Origin: Acidobacteriota bacterium
Lineage (GTDB): Bacteria; Acidobacteriota; Terriglobia; Terriglobales; Acidobacteriaceae
Direction: 5' to 3'
Length of the DNA: 5,574 nucleotides
Assembly: GCA_021778875.1 (NCBI GenBank)
Contig: JAJYBT010000241.1
Span: 1 to 5,574, forward strand
Below, one piece after another: positions 1-4,956 of the stretch. The notes below the pieces were generated by a model. That model ran no database searches, was not told where the DNA came from, and worked only from the letters and a program-made list of their open reading frames with translations. The first letter of the stretch is position 1, and the number at the start of each line of letters is the position of its first letter. The translations under genes and the position numbers were made by a program.

Positions 1-246
1 TGCTTCAACGGCAAACTGCGCATCATTCTGCCTCGACGCGCTTTCCGGCGGCGACATTGCAGGGAACGGTTCAACGAGATGCGGAATGCTTCCCGCCGCG
101 CTCACTGACATGGCGCACATCAGAAATGACCGGCGGTTCATCGAGGTCGACAGCAATTCGCGCCCGGTGCGATTCATACTCTCTAGAGCACACATCTCCG
201 CGCTCGGCTCTGAGCCAATCGATTGTGAGAAGGAATTCGTTGTCAT
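1..246 (-). CDS. Probable Tat-exported protein, N-terminal fragment (runs off left edge)
   Basis: This reading frame stays open for all 82 codons from the ATG at 246 to the window edge, so only the N-terminus is visible. The start is set by GGGAGG six bases upstream. Residues 37-42 read NRRSFL, a twin-arginine motif, followed by a short hydrophobic, Ala/Ser-rich stretch (about 41-58) and a Pro/Ser-rich stretch. This predicts export of a folded protein by the Tat system. The 38-residue region before the arginines is long; an internal ATG at 141 would give a compact signal peptide but has no visible ribosome binding site. The gene begins 12 nt after the DUF362 stop codon, which suggests co-transcription. 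The mature domain is not visible. The last residues (AQFAVEA) faintly recall the start of radical-SAM proteins of the AmmeMemoRadiSam group, but seven residues cannot support that. The presence of a gene is fairly sure; its function is unknown. Confidence 0.7.
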   Translation of the reverse strand, partial: MTTNSFSQSIGSEPSAEMCALESMNRTGRELLSTSMNRRSFLMCAMSVSAAGSIPHLVEPFPAMSPPESASRQNDAQFAVEA

Positions 247-252
247 CGCACA

Positions 253-258
253 CCTCCC
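253..258 (-). promoter_or_regulatory. Ribosome binding site GGGAGG of the left-edge gene
   Basis: On the minus strand GGGAGG lies six bases before the ATG at 246 and directly after the TAA stop of the DUF362 gene. It selects the upstream ATG of the partial gene over the internal one at 141 and supports translational coupling of the two genes. Confidence 0.7.
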
Positions 259-1278
259 TTACGCTACCCGCACCTCGGCGAGCGTAATGCGCCGTGGATC
301 GTTCATTCCCAGGCGGTGCGCAGTATCGGCCGCGGTGGCAATGTAGCGCGGCGCGCGGCCCTCGGCATCGAGCGTCTTGAGCCCCTTCTCGGCCCGCTTG
401 CGCTCGATGATCTGCCACCCGATCGTATCGAGCGCCACCGGATCATGCGCGACAATCAGCGCGTTGTGCTGCCAGGTGAATTCCGGCTTGAAGCTCGGCC
501 CGCCTTCAAAGCAGGCGTTTGTCGCATCGCAAATCGTCAGGCGCAGCTTTGCCCGTATCTCCGGCAGCATGTTCACGTCCGCGATATACGGGTCACATCC
601 ATTCGGGTGGTACTTGTTGGGATTGTGAATCACGCCATACATATTCTTCAGCGCAATTGAAACCCCGGCGCCATCGTGATCCTTCAGGACTGGAACATTG
701 ATCAGCACGTCGCATCGCTGCGTCAGAATTTTCGACAGCCTGCTTCCAACAGTGCCCCAGGTCACCAGTTCGCCTTCATAACCCACGCGGTCGGTGCCAA
801 AACACTGCACCTGATTTCCGCCCGTGCGTATTCGAAATCCTGCGCGCTCCAGTTCCACGCTATCGCGATCCCAGATCACAATCTGCTGCGGCCTGACGCC
901 CGCTCCCTGCAGCCTTTCACAAATCGCCTCCACCAGCGGCACATTGCTTGAAAGTCCGCGCCCGCCCAGCGTGTTCACCTTCACGCCGACCATCAGCCCT
1001 CGGCGGACAAGCCTCGTCCAGGGCTGCATTGGTTCATCGGCGCCAAAGATGCTTTGCATCGCATGATCGAGCAAGGTGACCACGCGGCGTGAGTCGACAG
1101 CACCCTCCGCGTCGCGCAGCAACGCATCATGCGCAATCGCAACTCTGGCTTTCGTTGCAGAGGAAGCAGTCTCTGCTGAATCCAGCGGAAAAGCACTTTC
1201 CCCGGCGGCAGCACCCGCAGCTCCAGCAAGGCAATTGCTCAAGAAACTCCGCCGGCTCGTGATGCGCTCGTTGCGCAT
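259..1278 (-). CDS. DUF362 domain protein with Tat signal peptide
   Basis: The predicted product is 339 aa. The N-terminus has a twin-arginine motif (TSRRSFL, residues 7-13) followed by an Ala/Gly-rich segment (16-26), so Tat export is expected, with cleavage probably near residues 25-29. Cys16 is not in a good lipobox. The rest matches the DUF362 family (PF04015) as I recall it: GVKVNTLGG (98-106), LINVPVLKDH with GVSIALKNMYG (192-215), and VAHDPVALDTIGWQII (276-291). The family's biochemical role is poorly defined, and some members carry ferredoxin domains; this one shows no CxxCxxC motif. An in-frame ATG 126 nt upstream (1404) is rejected because the 1278 start has GGAG eight bases upstream and puts the Tat motif at the normal distance from the N-terminus. 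Its downstream neighbour is also a probable Tat substrate, so both may act outside the cytoplasm. The family call is confident, the function unknown. Confidence 0.88.
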   Translation of the reverse strand: MRNERITSRRSFLSNCLAGAAGAAAGESAFPLDSAETASSATKARVAIAHDALLRDAEGAVDSRRVVTLLDHAMQSIFGADEPMQPWTRLVRRGLMVGVKVNTLGGRGLSSNVPLVEAICERLQGAGVRPQQIVIWDRDSVELERAGFRIRTGGNQVQCFGTDRVGYEGELVTWGTVGSRLSKILTQRCDVLINVPVLKDHDGAGVSIALKNMYGVIHNPNKYHPNGCDPYIADVNMLPEIRAKLRLTICDATNACFEGGPSFKPEFTWQHNALIVAHDPVALDTIGWQIIERKRAEKGLKTLDAEGRAPRYIATAADTAHRLGMNDPRRITLAEVRVA

Positions 1279-1286
1279 AATGCATT

Positions 1287-1290
1287 CTCC
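1287..1290 (-). promoter_or_regulatory. Ribosome binding site GGAG of the DUF362 gene
   Basis: GGAG on the minus strand, eight bases before the ATG at 1278. It decides the start in favour of the Tat-motif methionine rather than the in-frame ATG at 1404. Confidence 0.6.
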
Positions 1291-1324
1291 ACAGGGACGC
1301 GCCAGGCCATACGCAGCCAAGCAT

Positions 1325-1353
1325 GATATACCGCTCCCGGCAGCGCATCTCAG
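1325..1353 (-). promoter_or_regulatory. Weak candidate sigma-70-type promoter for the DUF362 gene
   Basis: The minus strand has CTGAGA (1353-1348; 4 of 6 to TTGACA), a 17-nt spacer, then TATATC (1330-1325; 4 of 6 to TATAAT), giving a leader of roughly 40 nt before the start at 1278. The match is modest and could be chance. Confidence 0.25.
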
Positions 1354-1406
1354 TGACGCGGGACACAACAATCTTTGCCCTGATCGCCAGTCCGCATAGC
1401 GCACAC

Positions 1407-1431
1407 CCCGCCGTTTCCTTCATTCGGCGGG
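1407..1431. repeat. Inverted repeat / hairpin, 7-bp GC stem
   Basis: CCCGCCG (1407-1413) and CGGCGGG (1425-1431) are perfect inverted repeats around an 11-nt loop. No T tract follows on either strand, so it is not an intrinsic terminator. It lies upstream of the candidate DUF362 promoter and could be an operator, an RNA hairpin, or chance in GC-rich DNA. Confidence 0.4.
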
Positions 1432-1500
1432 AATACATTCGATGCAGCGAGCAGAAAAGGAAGATCGGCTCTTCGCCCTTCTAACCGGCGGAGATGGAGG

Positions 1501-1665
1501 ATGTTGCGCACCGCATGGCGCCGCATTCTGCGGGCCGCGCAAAATTCGCTGTTGCTTTTTAGCCGGTCTCCTGCGAATATCGAAATATGCAAGGTCGCCC
1601 CTGTTGTCGCCGCTGTTCGCCGCTTCGCGCGCAGAGGTGACCTGGGTCTAAAAGTTCGAAGTTAA
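1501..1665 (+). CDS. Possible 54-aa small ORF in the reductase leader
   Basis: ATG at 1501 has GGAG seven bases upstream (1490-1493) and opens a 54-codon frame ending in TAA at 1663-1665, 18 nt before the terminator hairpin. The peptide (begins MLRTAWRRILRAAQNSLLLF) is strongly basic, with a possible amphipathic N-terminal helix, one Cys (residue 30) and an internal repeat VAPV/VAAV encoded by the 12-nt tandem repeat. Only about 31 of 54 third positions are G or C, clearly less biased than the flanking genes, which argues against a conserved protein. It could be a leader peptide controlling the downstream attenuator, a small protein, or a chance frame. I do not recognise any homologue. Confidence 0.28.
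   Translation: MLRTAWRRILRAAQNSLLLFSRSPANIEICKVAPVVAAVRRFARRGDLGLKVRS
1594..1617 (+). repeat. 12-nt tandem repeat, two copies
   Basis: GTCGCCCCTGTT (1594-1605) is followed directly by GTCGCCGCTGTT (1606-1617), 11 of 12 identical, with a partial third copy (CGCCGCTT) after it. It is in frame with the possible small ORF. A polymerase-slippage duplication is the simplest origin. Confidence 0.7.
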
Positions 1666-1683
1666 TTCCAAGGTTTCTGAATG

Positions 1684-1725
1684 CCCGCGATGCAGCCATA
1701 GCTGCCGCGGGATTTTTTTGTTTTT
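1684..1725 (+). terminator. Intrinsic terminator in the leader of the reductase gene (probable attenuator)
   Basis: CCCGCG (1684-1689) pairs with CGCGGG (1706-1711) and GCAGC (1692-1696) pairs with GCTGC (1701-1705), giving 11 bp with a two-base bulge (AT) and a CATA loop. The hairpin is followed by A, seven T, G, five T (1712-1725). That is a textbook Rho-independent terminator, oriented plus only; the minus side has no T tract. It ends about 16-22 nt before the reductase ATG, and there is no room for a promoter between them, so every transcript of the reductase must pass it. No long plus-strand gene precedes it, so it is either a regulated attenuator or the 3' end of a short RNA. Short complementarities to the left arm exist upstream (GCGGGC 1530-1535; TCGCG 1625-1629), but no convincing antiterminator was found by eye. 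Confidence 0.8.
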
Positions 1726-1732
1726 GGCAAAA

Positions 1733-1736
1733 GGGG
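1733..1736 (+). promoter_or_regulatory. Ribosome binding site of the reductase gene
   Basis: AAAGGGGAAGAA precedes the ATG at 1742, with GGGG five bases from it. It fixes the start at 1742 and excludes the in-frame TTG at 1718, which lies inside the terminator T tract. Confidence 0.65.
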
Positions 1737-1741
1737 AAGAA

Positions 1742-3439
1742 ATGACTGAAGCTGTTCAATCTAAAGAGACCAAGGCGCAGCGTTCTGAGCGCTTGAAGCG
1801 CGAAAAGAACCCATGGGAAGCCTTCGATGAAGTGCGCGCTTTTGCACGGCAGGGGCGCTCCAGCGTCGTTCCCGAGTGGGCATCGACGTACTTCAAGTGG
1901 TGGGGCGTCTACACGCAGGGCGACGGCGTGGGCGCGACCGGCGGCAAGGGTGGCGAGGGCGTCACCTCCGACTACTTCATGATGCGCATCGGCATCCCCA
2001 ATGGCATTCTCACCGCCCACCAGCTTCGCATCATCGCCGGAATCACACGCAAGTACGCTCGTAACCTGGCCGACATCACAGTACGCCAGAACATCCAGCT
2101 CCACTGGCTCACCATCGAGTCGCTTCCCGAGGTGGTGGACGCGCTCGACGCCATCGGCCTCTCGCCCAAAGGAGCCTGCGGCGACGTAGTGCGCAACGTC
2201 ACCGGTTGCCCTCTGGCCGGGGTGGACGCGGATGAACTCATCGACTCATCGCAGCTTGCCATCGATATTGCGCGATTGCTCACGGCCAACCCGGAGTTCT
2301 ACAACCTGCCGCGGAAATTCAAAATCTCCGTCACCGGCTGCCCCACGTGGTGCAACTACCCGGAGATCAATGACGTCGCCCTCACGCCGGTGGCGCACAG
2401 CGGCCAGGTGGGCTATGCACTGCGCGTGGGTGGCGGGCTCTCAAAGGAACCGCATCTTGCCATCCCCATCGATGCCTTCATCCTGCCCGATCAGGCTCTC
2501 CGCGTTGTGCGCACGGTTGTTGAAATCTTCCGCGATCAGCAGGGCCTGCGCGAGAATCGCGATCGCGCCCGCTTGAAATATCTTTTCCTGAAAGAGGGTT
2601 GGACTCCCGAATCGTTTCGCGCTGAGCTCCAGTCGCGCCTCGACTTCACGCTGCTTCCCGGCGTGCCCGAGAACGTGCCCGACGAAACCCTGCGCGACCA
2701 CGCCGGCATTCATCCGCAGCGGCAGCCCGGCCTCAGCTACGTTGGCGCGTCCGTGCTGCGCGGACGCATGACGGGCGACCAGTTGGAAGCCGCAGCCGAT
2801 CTCGCCGATCGCTACGGCACAGGAGAACTCCGCGCTACCGTCTCACAGAACCTTTTGTTCATCAACGTTCCCTACCAGAAGTCCGGTGAACTGGCGCGCG
2901 AGCTCGGCAAGCTCGGCCTGCATGTCGAAGGCTCTTCCTTCTGGCGCGGCGCAATCGCCTGCACAGGCACTGAGTTCTGCAAGCTGGCCATCACTGAGAC
3001 CAAGGGCTTTACCCGCTGGCTGGTGGAGGAGCTTGAGGAGCGCCTGCCGCAGTTCGATCAGGATCTCCGGCTTCATGTGACCGGCTGCCCCAACGGCTGC
3101 GGCCAGCACTGGATCGCCGACATCGGCATCGAGGGCAAGAAAATCAAGCACGACGGCAAGCTCACCGATGCGTACTACTTCTGTCTCGGCGGAGCCGTGG
3201 GCCGCGACTCATCCATTGCGCGCCCGGTTGGATTTCGCTGCCCCGCGCCGCTTGTTCCGGAAGCGATCGAGCGCCTGCTGCGCGAATATCTCGCCAGCCG
3301 CACTCAAAATGAAAATCTTCGCACCTGGTTCCAGCGCCATTCTGACGACGAGTTGCGCGCTCATCTTGCCGGAGAGTCTTTGCCGGCTGTTGAACGCGAC
3401 CTGCCCGCCGGCCGAGTACCACACGCCGTGGCCGATTGA
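1742..3439 (+). CDS. Ferredoxin-type sulfite/nitrite reductase (siroheme, [4Fe-4S])
   Basis: The 565-aa product has the usual family length and is assigned to the NirA/SirA family of cytoplasmic six-electron reductases (sulfite to sulfide or nitrite to ammonia). Two pseudo-symmetric halves are visible. The first has KWWGVYTQGD (52-61), YFMMRIGIPNG (78-88), ADITVRQNIQLHW (110-122) and GDVVRNVTGCPLAG (147-160). The second has the cluster/siroheme ligands C407xxxxxC413 and C449xxxC453. Tyr57 and Cys146 sit where Mycobacterium tuberculosis SirA, as I recall it, has its Tyr-Cys crosslink, which favours sulfite as substrate. The first half also has an unusual VTGCPTWC (197-204) echoing the cluster motif VTGCPNGC (446-453). 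No flavin or NADPH domain is present, so the donor is probably ferredoxin. The siroheme synthase gene follows 11 nt downstream. Family call is firm; the substrate (SirA-like versus NirA-like) is open. Confidence 0.92.
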   Translation: MTEAVQSKETKAQRSERLKREKNPWEAFDEVRAFARQGRSSVVPEWASTYFKWWGVYTQGDGVGATGGKGGEGVTSDYFMMRIGIPNGILTAHQLRIIAGITRKYARNLADITVRQNIQLHWLTIESLPEVVDALDAIGLSPKGACGDVVRNVTGCPLAGVDADELIDSSQLAIDIARLLTANPEFYNLPRKFKISVTGCPTWCNYPEINDVALTPVAHSGQVGYALRVGGGLSKEPHLAIPIDAFILPDQALRVVRTVVEIFRDQQGLRENRDRARLKYLFLKEGWTPESFRAELQSRLDFTLLPGVPENVPDETLRDHAGIHPQRQPGLSYVGASVLRGRMTGDQLEAAADLADRYGTGELRATVSQNLLFINVPYQKSGELARELGKLGLHVEGSSFWRGAIACTGTEFCKLAITETKGFTRWLVEELEERLPQFDQDLRLHVTGCPNGCGQHWIADIGIEGKKIKHDGKLTDAYYFCLGGAVGRDSSIARPVGFRCPAPLVPEAIERLLREYLASRTQNENLRTWFQRHSDDELRAHLAGESLPAVERDLPAGRVPHAVAD

Positions 3440-3450
3440 GGATGCAACCC

Positions 3451-4827
3451 ATGAGTCTGCTGCCCATCTTTCTCAAACTCGACAACCGTCCCTGCCTGCT
3501 GGTCGGCGCAGGCAATGTTGCGCTTGAAAAAATCGGCAGCCTGCTCAAGACAGGCTTGCGTCTGCGCGTCGTCGCGCCCGATGCCAGACCCGAAGTGCAG
3601 CAGTTGGCAGCCGCGGGCAAGCTCGAATGGGTCCAGCGCCCGTTCGATCTCAACGACCTCGACGGCAACTTCCTGGTCATCGCCGCAACTGATTCCCCTG
3701 AGGTCAACGCATCTGTCTATCGTGGAGCAGTCGAGCGCAACATCCCCTGCAACAGCGTGGATGACATTCCCAACTGCGATTTCTTTTTCGGCTCGGTCGT
3801 GACCCGCGGCGCATTGCAGATCGCCATCTCCACAGCCGGGGAAAGCCCCGCGGTCGCGCAGCGTCTGCGCCGCGAAATCGACGAGCAGCTCCCACAGGAC
3901 CTGGGACCATGGCTCGAAAACCTCGGCCAGCTTCGCCGCGACATTCTTGCGACACATCCCCGCGGCGACGCCCGCAAAGCTCTCCTCCACCAGCTCGCGC
4001 AGCGTCAGGTCTGCGGCGCTGCCTCGTGCCCCTCGCGCCACATGGCCCTTGCGCCGCTTGTGCCCGAAACTGCCACCGGCGAGGGCAAGGTCTATCTGGT
4101 CGGCGCCGGTCCCGGTGCCCCCGACCTGCTCACCGTGAAAGCGCTGCGCCTCATTCAGTCCGCGCAGGTCATCCTCCACGATGACCTTGTCCCCGATGCC
4201 ATCCTGCAGCTCGCCCCACAGTCCGCTGAAGTCGTCAACGTGGGCAAACGCTGCGGCGTAAAGAACATCACGCAGCAGGAGATCAACGAGCTGATGGTGA
4301 AGCACGCCCGCGCAGATCGCAGCGTGGTTCGCCTCAAAAGCGGAGACCCGCTCCTCTTTGGCCGCGCCGCAGAGGAAATGGCTGCGCTCGCCGAAGCGGA
4401 CATCCCGTATGAAGCCGTTCCCGGAATCAGCGCCGCCTTCGCAGCCGCGGCAGCCGTCGGCTGCTCGCTCACCAGCCGCAACACGGCATCCAGCGTAACC
4501 TTCTCCACAGGCCATCACGCGCAGTCCCACAGCCAGGCGCCTCTGCCTCAGTTGGAGGACGCGACCCGCGTCGTCTACATGCCCGGCCGCGATCTGAGCC
4601 TGCTCGCGCTTGAGTGGCTTCAGGAAGGTCTCCCGCGCGAGTTCCCTTGCGCCCTGGTCTCGCGCGCCGCCCAGCCCGACCAGCAGATTCGCTACACCAC
4701 GCTCGCTGAGCTGGGCGAAGCCGAACCCACCCTTGCACCCAGCCTCCTCATCGCCGGCTGGGCGGTGCAGGAATCATCCGCCACCTGCCCCACTGCTATG
4801 GACAGAGCAGCAGCCGCACTCGCCTGA
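3451..4827 (+). CDS. cysG: Siroheme synthase, CysG-type fusion
   Basis: The 458-aa product matches E. coli CysG (457 aa) in length and domain order. Residues 1-150 are the precorrin-2 dehydrogenase/sirohydrochlorin ferrochelatase part, with NAD-binding VGAGNVALEK (18-27), Asp104 in CNSVDDIP (aligning with catalytic Asp104 of CysG) and the ISTAGESP stretch (126-133). Residues about 212-450 are uroporphyrinogen-III C-methyltransferase, with YLVGAGPGAPDLLT (215-228), HDDLVPD (243-249), VGKRCG (264-269), RLKSGDPLLFGRAAEE (294-309), VPGISAA (323-329) and YMPG (376-379). It converts uroporphyrinogen III to siroheme, the cofactor of the preceding reductase, so the two form an operon. GAGG at 3438-3441 overlaps the reductase stop and lies nine bases from the ATG at 3451. 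In-frame starts at 3436 (TTG) and 3442 (ATG) are less well placed. The usual RLKGGDP has Ser298 for the first Gly, and the usual LTHR is LTSR (340-343). Confidence 0.93.
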   Translation: MSLLPIFLKLDNRPCLLVGAGNVALEKIGSLLKTGLRLRVVAPDARPEVQQLAAAGKLEWVQRPFDLNDLDGNFLVIAATDSPEVNASVYRGAVERNIPCNSVDDIPNCDFFFGSVVTRGALQIAISTAGESPAVAQRLRREIDEQLPQDLGPWLENLGQLRRDILATHPRGDARKALLHQLAQRQVCGAASCPSRHMALAPLVPETATGEGKVYLVGAGPGAPDLLTVKALRLIQSAQVILHDDLVPDAILQLAPQSAEVVNVGKRCGVKNITQQEINELMVKHARADRSVVRLKSGDPLLFGRAAEEMAALAEADIPYEAVPGISAAFAAAAAVGCSLTSRNTASSVTFSTGHHAQSHSQAPLPQLEDATRVVYMPGRDLSLLALEWLQEGLPREFPCALVSRAAQPDQQIRYTTLAELGEAEPTLAPSLLIAGWAVQESSATCPTAMDRAAAALA

Positions 4828-4858
4828 GGACATGCACGCCGAAAGCCAGATGCCGCGC

Positions 4859-4884
4859 CAGGCCGCGTTCAACCACCCGGCCTG
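4859..4884 (+). terminator. Weak hairpin after cysG, possible terminator
   Basis: CAGGCCG (4859-4865) and CGGCCTG (4878-4884) form a 7-bp stem with a 12-nt loop, followed by CCTTTAT, which is a poor U tract. It may end the reductase-cysG transcript inefficiently, but the large loop and weak tail leave this uncertain; it also overlaps the likely -35 area of the next promoter. Confidence 0.25.
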
Positions 4885-4894
4885 CCTTTATACT
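4867..4894 (+). promoter_or_regulatory. Candidate promoter for the MTA phosphorylase gene
   Basis: TATACT (4889-4894) matches the TATAAT -10 consensus at 5 of 6 positions and stands out in GC-rich surroundings. The -35 side is poor (GTTCAA at 4867-4872, 16-nt spacing). Transcription would start near 4901, giving a leader of about 56 nt before the TTG start. Confidence 0.4.
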
Positions 4895-4897
4895 GAA

Positions 4898-4918
4898 GTG
4901 TCTGCTATATGCAGACGC
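4898..4918. promoter_or_regulatory. Inverted repeat at the expected transcription start of the MTA phosphorylase gene
   Basis: GTCTGC (4900-4905) and GCAGAC (4911-4916) are perfect inverted repeats around TATAT. In RNA the stem extends to eight pairs (4898-4905 with 4911-4918), including one G-U. The position, just downstream of the -10 element, fits either a repressor operator or a 5' stabilising hairpin. No T tract follows, so it is not a terminator. Confidence 0.4.
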
Positions 4919-4944
4919 ACGGGCTGAAAATGAGGCTCGTCGCA

Positions 4945-4950
4945 AAGGAG
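4945..4950 (+). promoter_or_regulatory. Ribosome binding site AAGGAG that selects a TTG start
   Basis: AAGGAG is a near-perfect anti-16S complement, six bases before TTG at 4957. The alternative in-frame ATG at 4930 has no such site upstream and would bury this one inside the coding region. Confidence 0.7.
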
Positions 4951-4956
4951 CGGGCC

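Larger units (their letters stand above)
1279..1741. other. Divergent intergenic region, 463 nt
   Basis: This stretch separates the minus-strand DUF362 operon from the plus-strand reductase operon and must hold both promoters. It contains the hairpin, small ORF, tandem repeat and terminator listed separately. I looked for SAM-I riboswitch, T-box and cobalamin riboswitch signature strings by eye and saw none, and no tRNA-like cloverleaf. No long ORF here has a convincing start or protein-like composition. Several AT-rich islands (1575-1588, 1649-1668) are possible operator or promoter sites; a weak GTGACC-18 nt-GTTAAT pair lies at 1637-1666. Confidence 0.6.

Noticed and set aside
71..418. Minus-strand open frame of 115 codons spanning the DUF362/partial-gene junction
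   Set aside because: It is in a different frame from both convincing Tat-protein genes and is Arg/His-rich, typical of an out-of-frame read.
1279..1404. N-terminal extension of the DUF362 protein to the ATG at 1404
   Set aside because: It would add 42 residues in front of the Tat motif, whereas the ATG at 1278 has a well-spaced GGAG and gives a normal Tat signal peptide.
1521..1560. CCGCATTCTGCGG hairpin followed later by a T run at 1556-1560
   Set aside because: About 20 nt separate the 5-bp stem from the T run, so it is not an intrinsic terminator.
1405..1741. SAM-I riboswitch, T-box or cobalamin riboswitch in the reductase leader
   Set aside because: By eye none of the conserved strings (SAM-I core, T-box TGGNACCGCG, B12 box GCCACTG) is present. 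A covariance-model scan would settle it.
1559..2104. Minus-strand open frame of 181 codons covering the reductase start
   Set aside because: It overlaps the reductase N-terminus and its leader terminator, has no ribosome binding site that I can see, and no family resemblance.
3361..4530. Long minus-strand open frame (389 codons) opposite cysG
   Set aside because: It lies antisense to a full, motif-rich CysG. High-GC codon bias on the plus strand produces such shadow frames, and its translation shows no recognisable motif.
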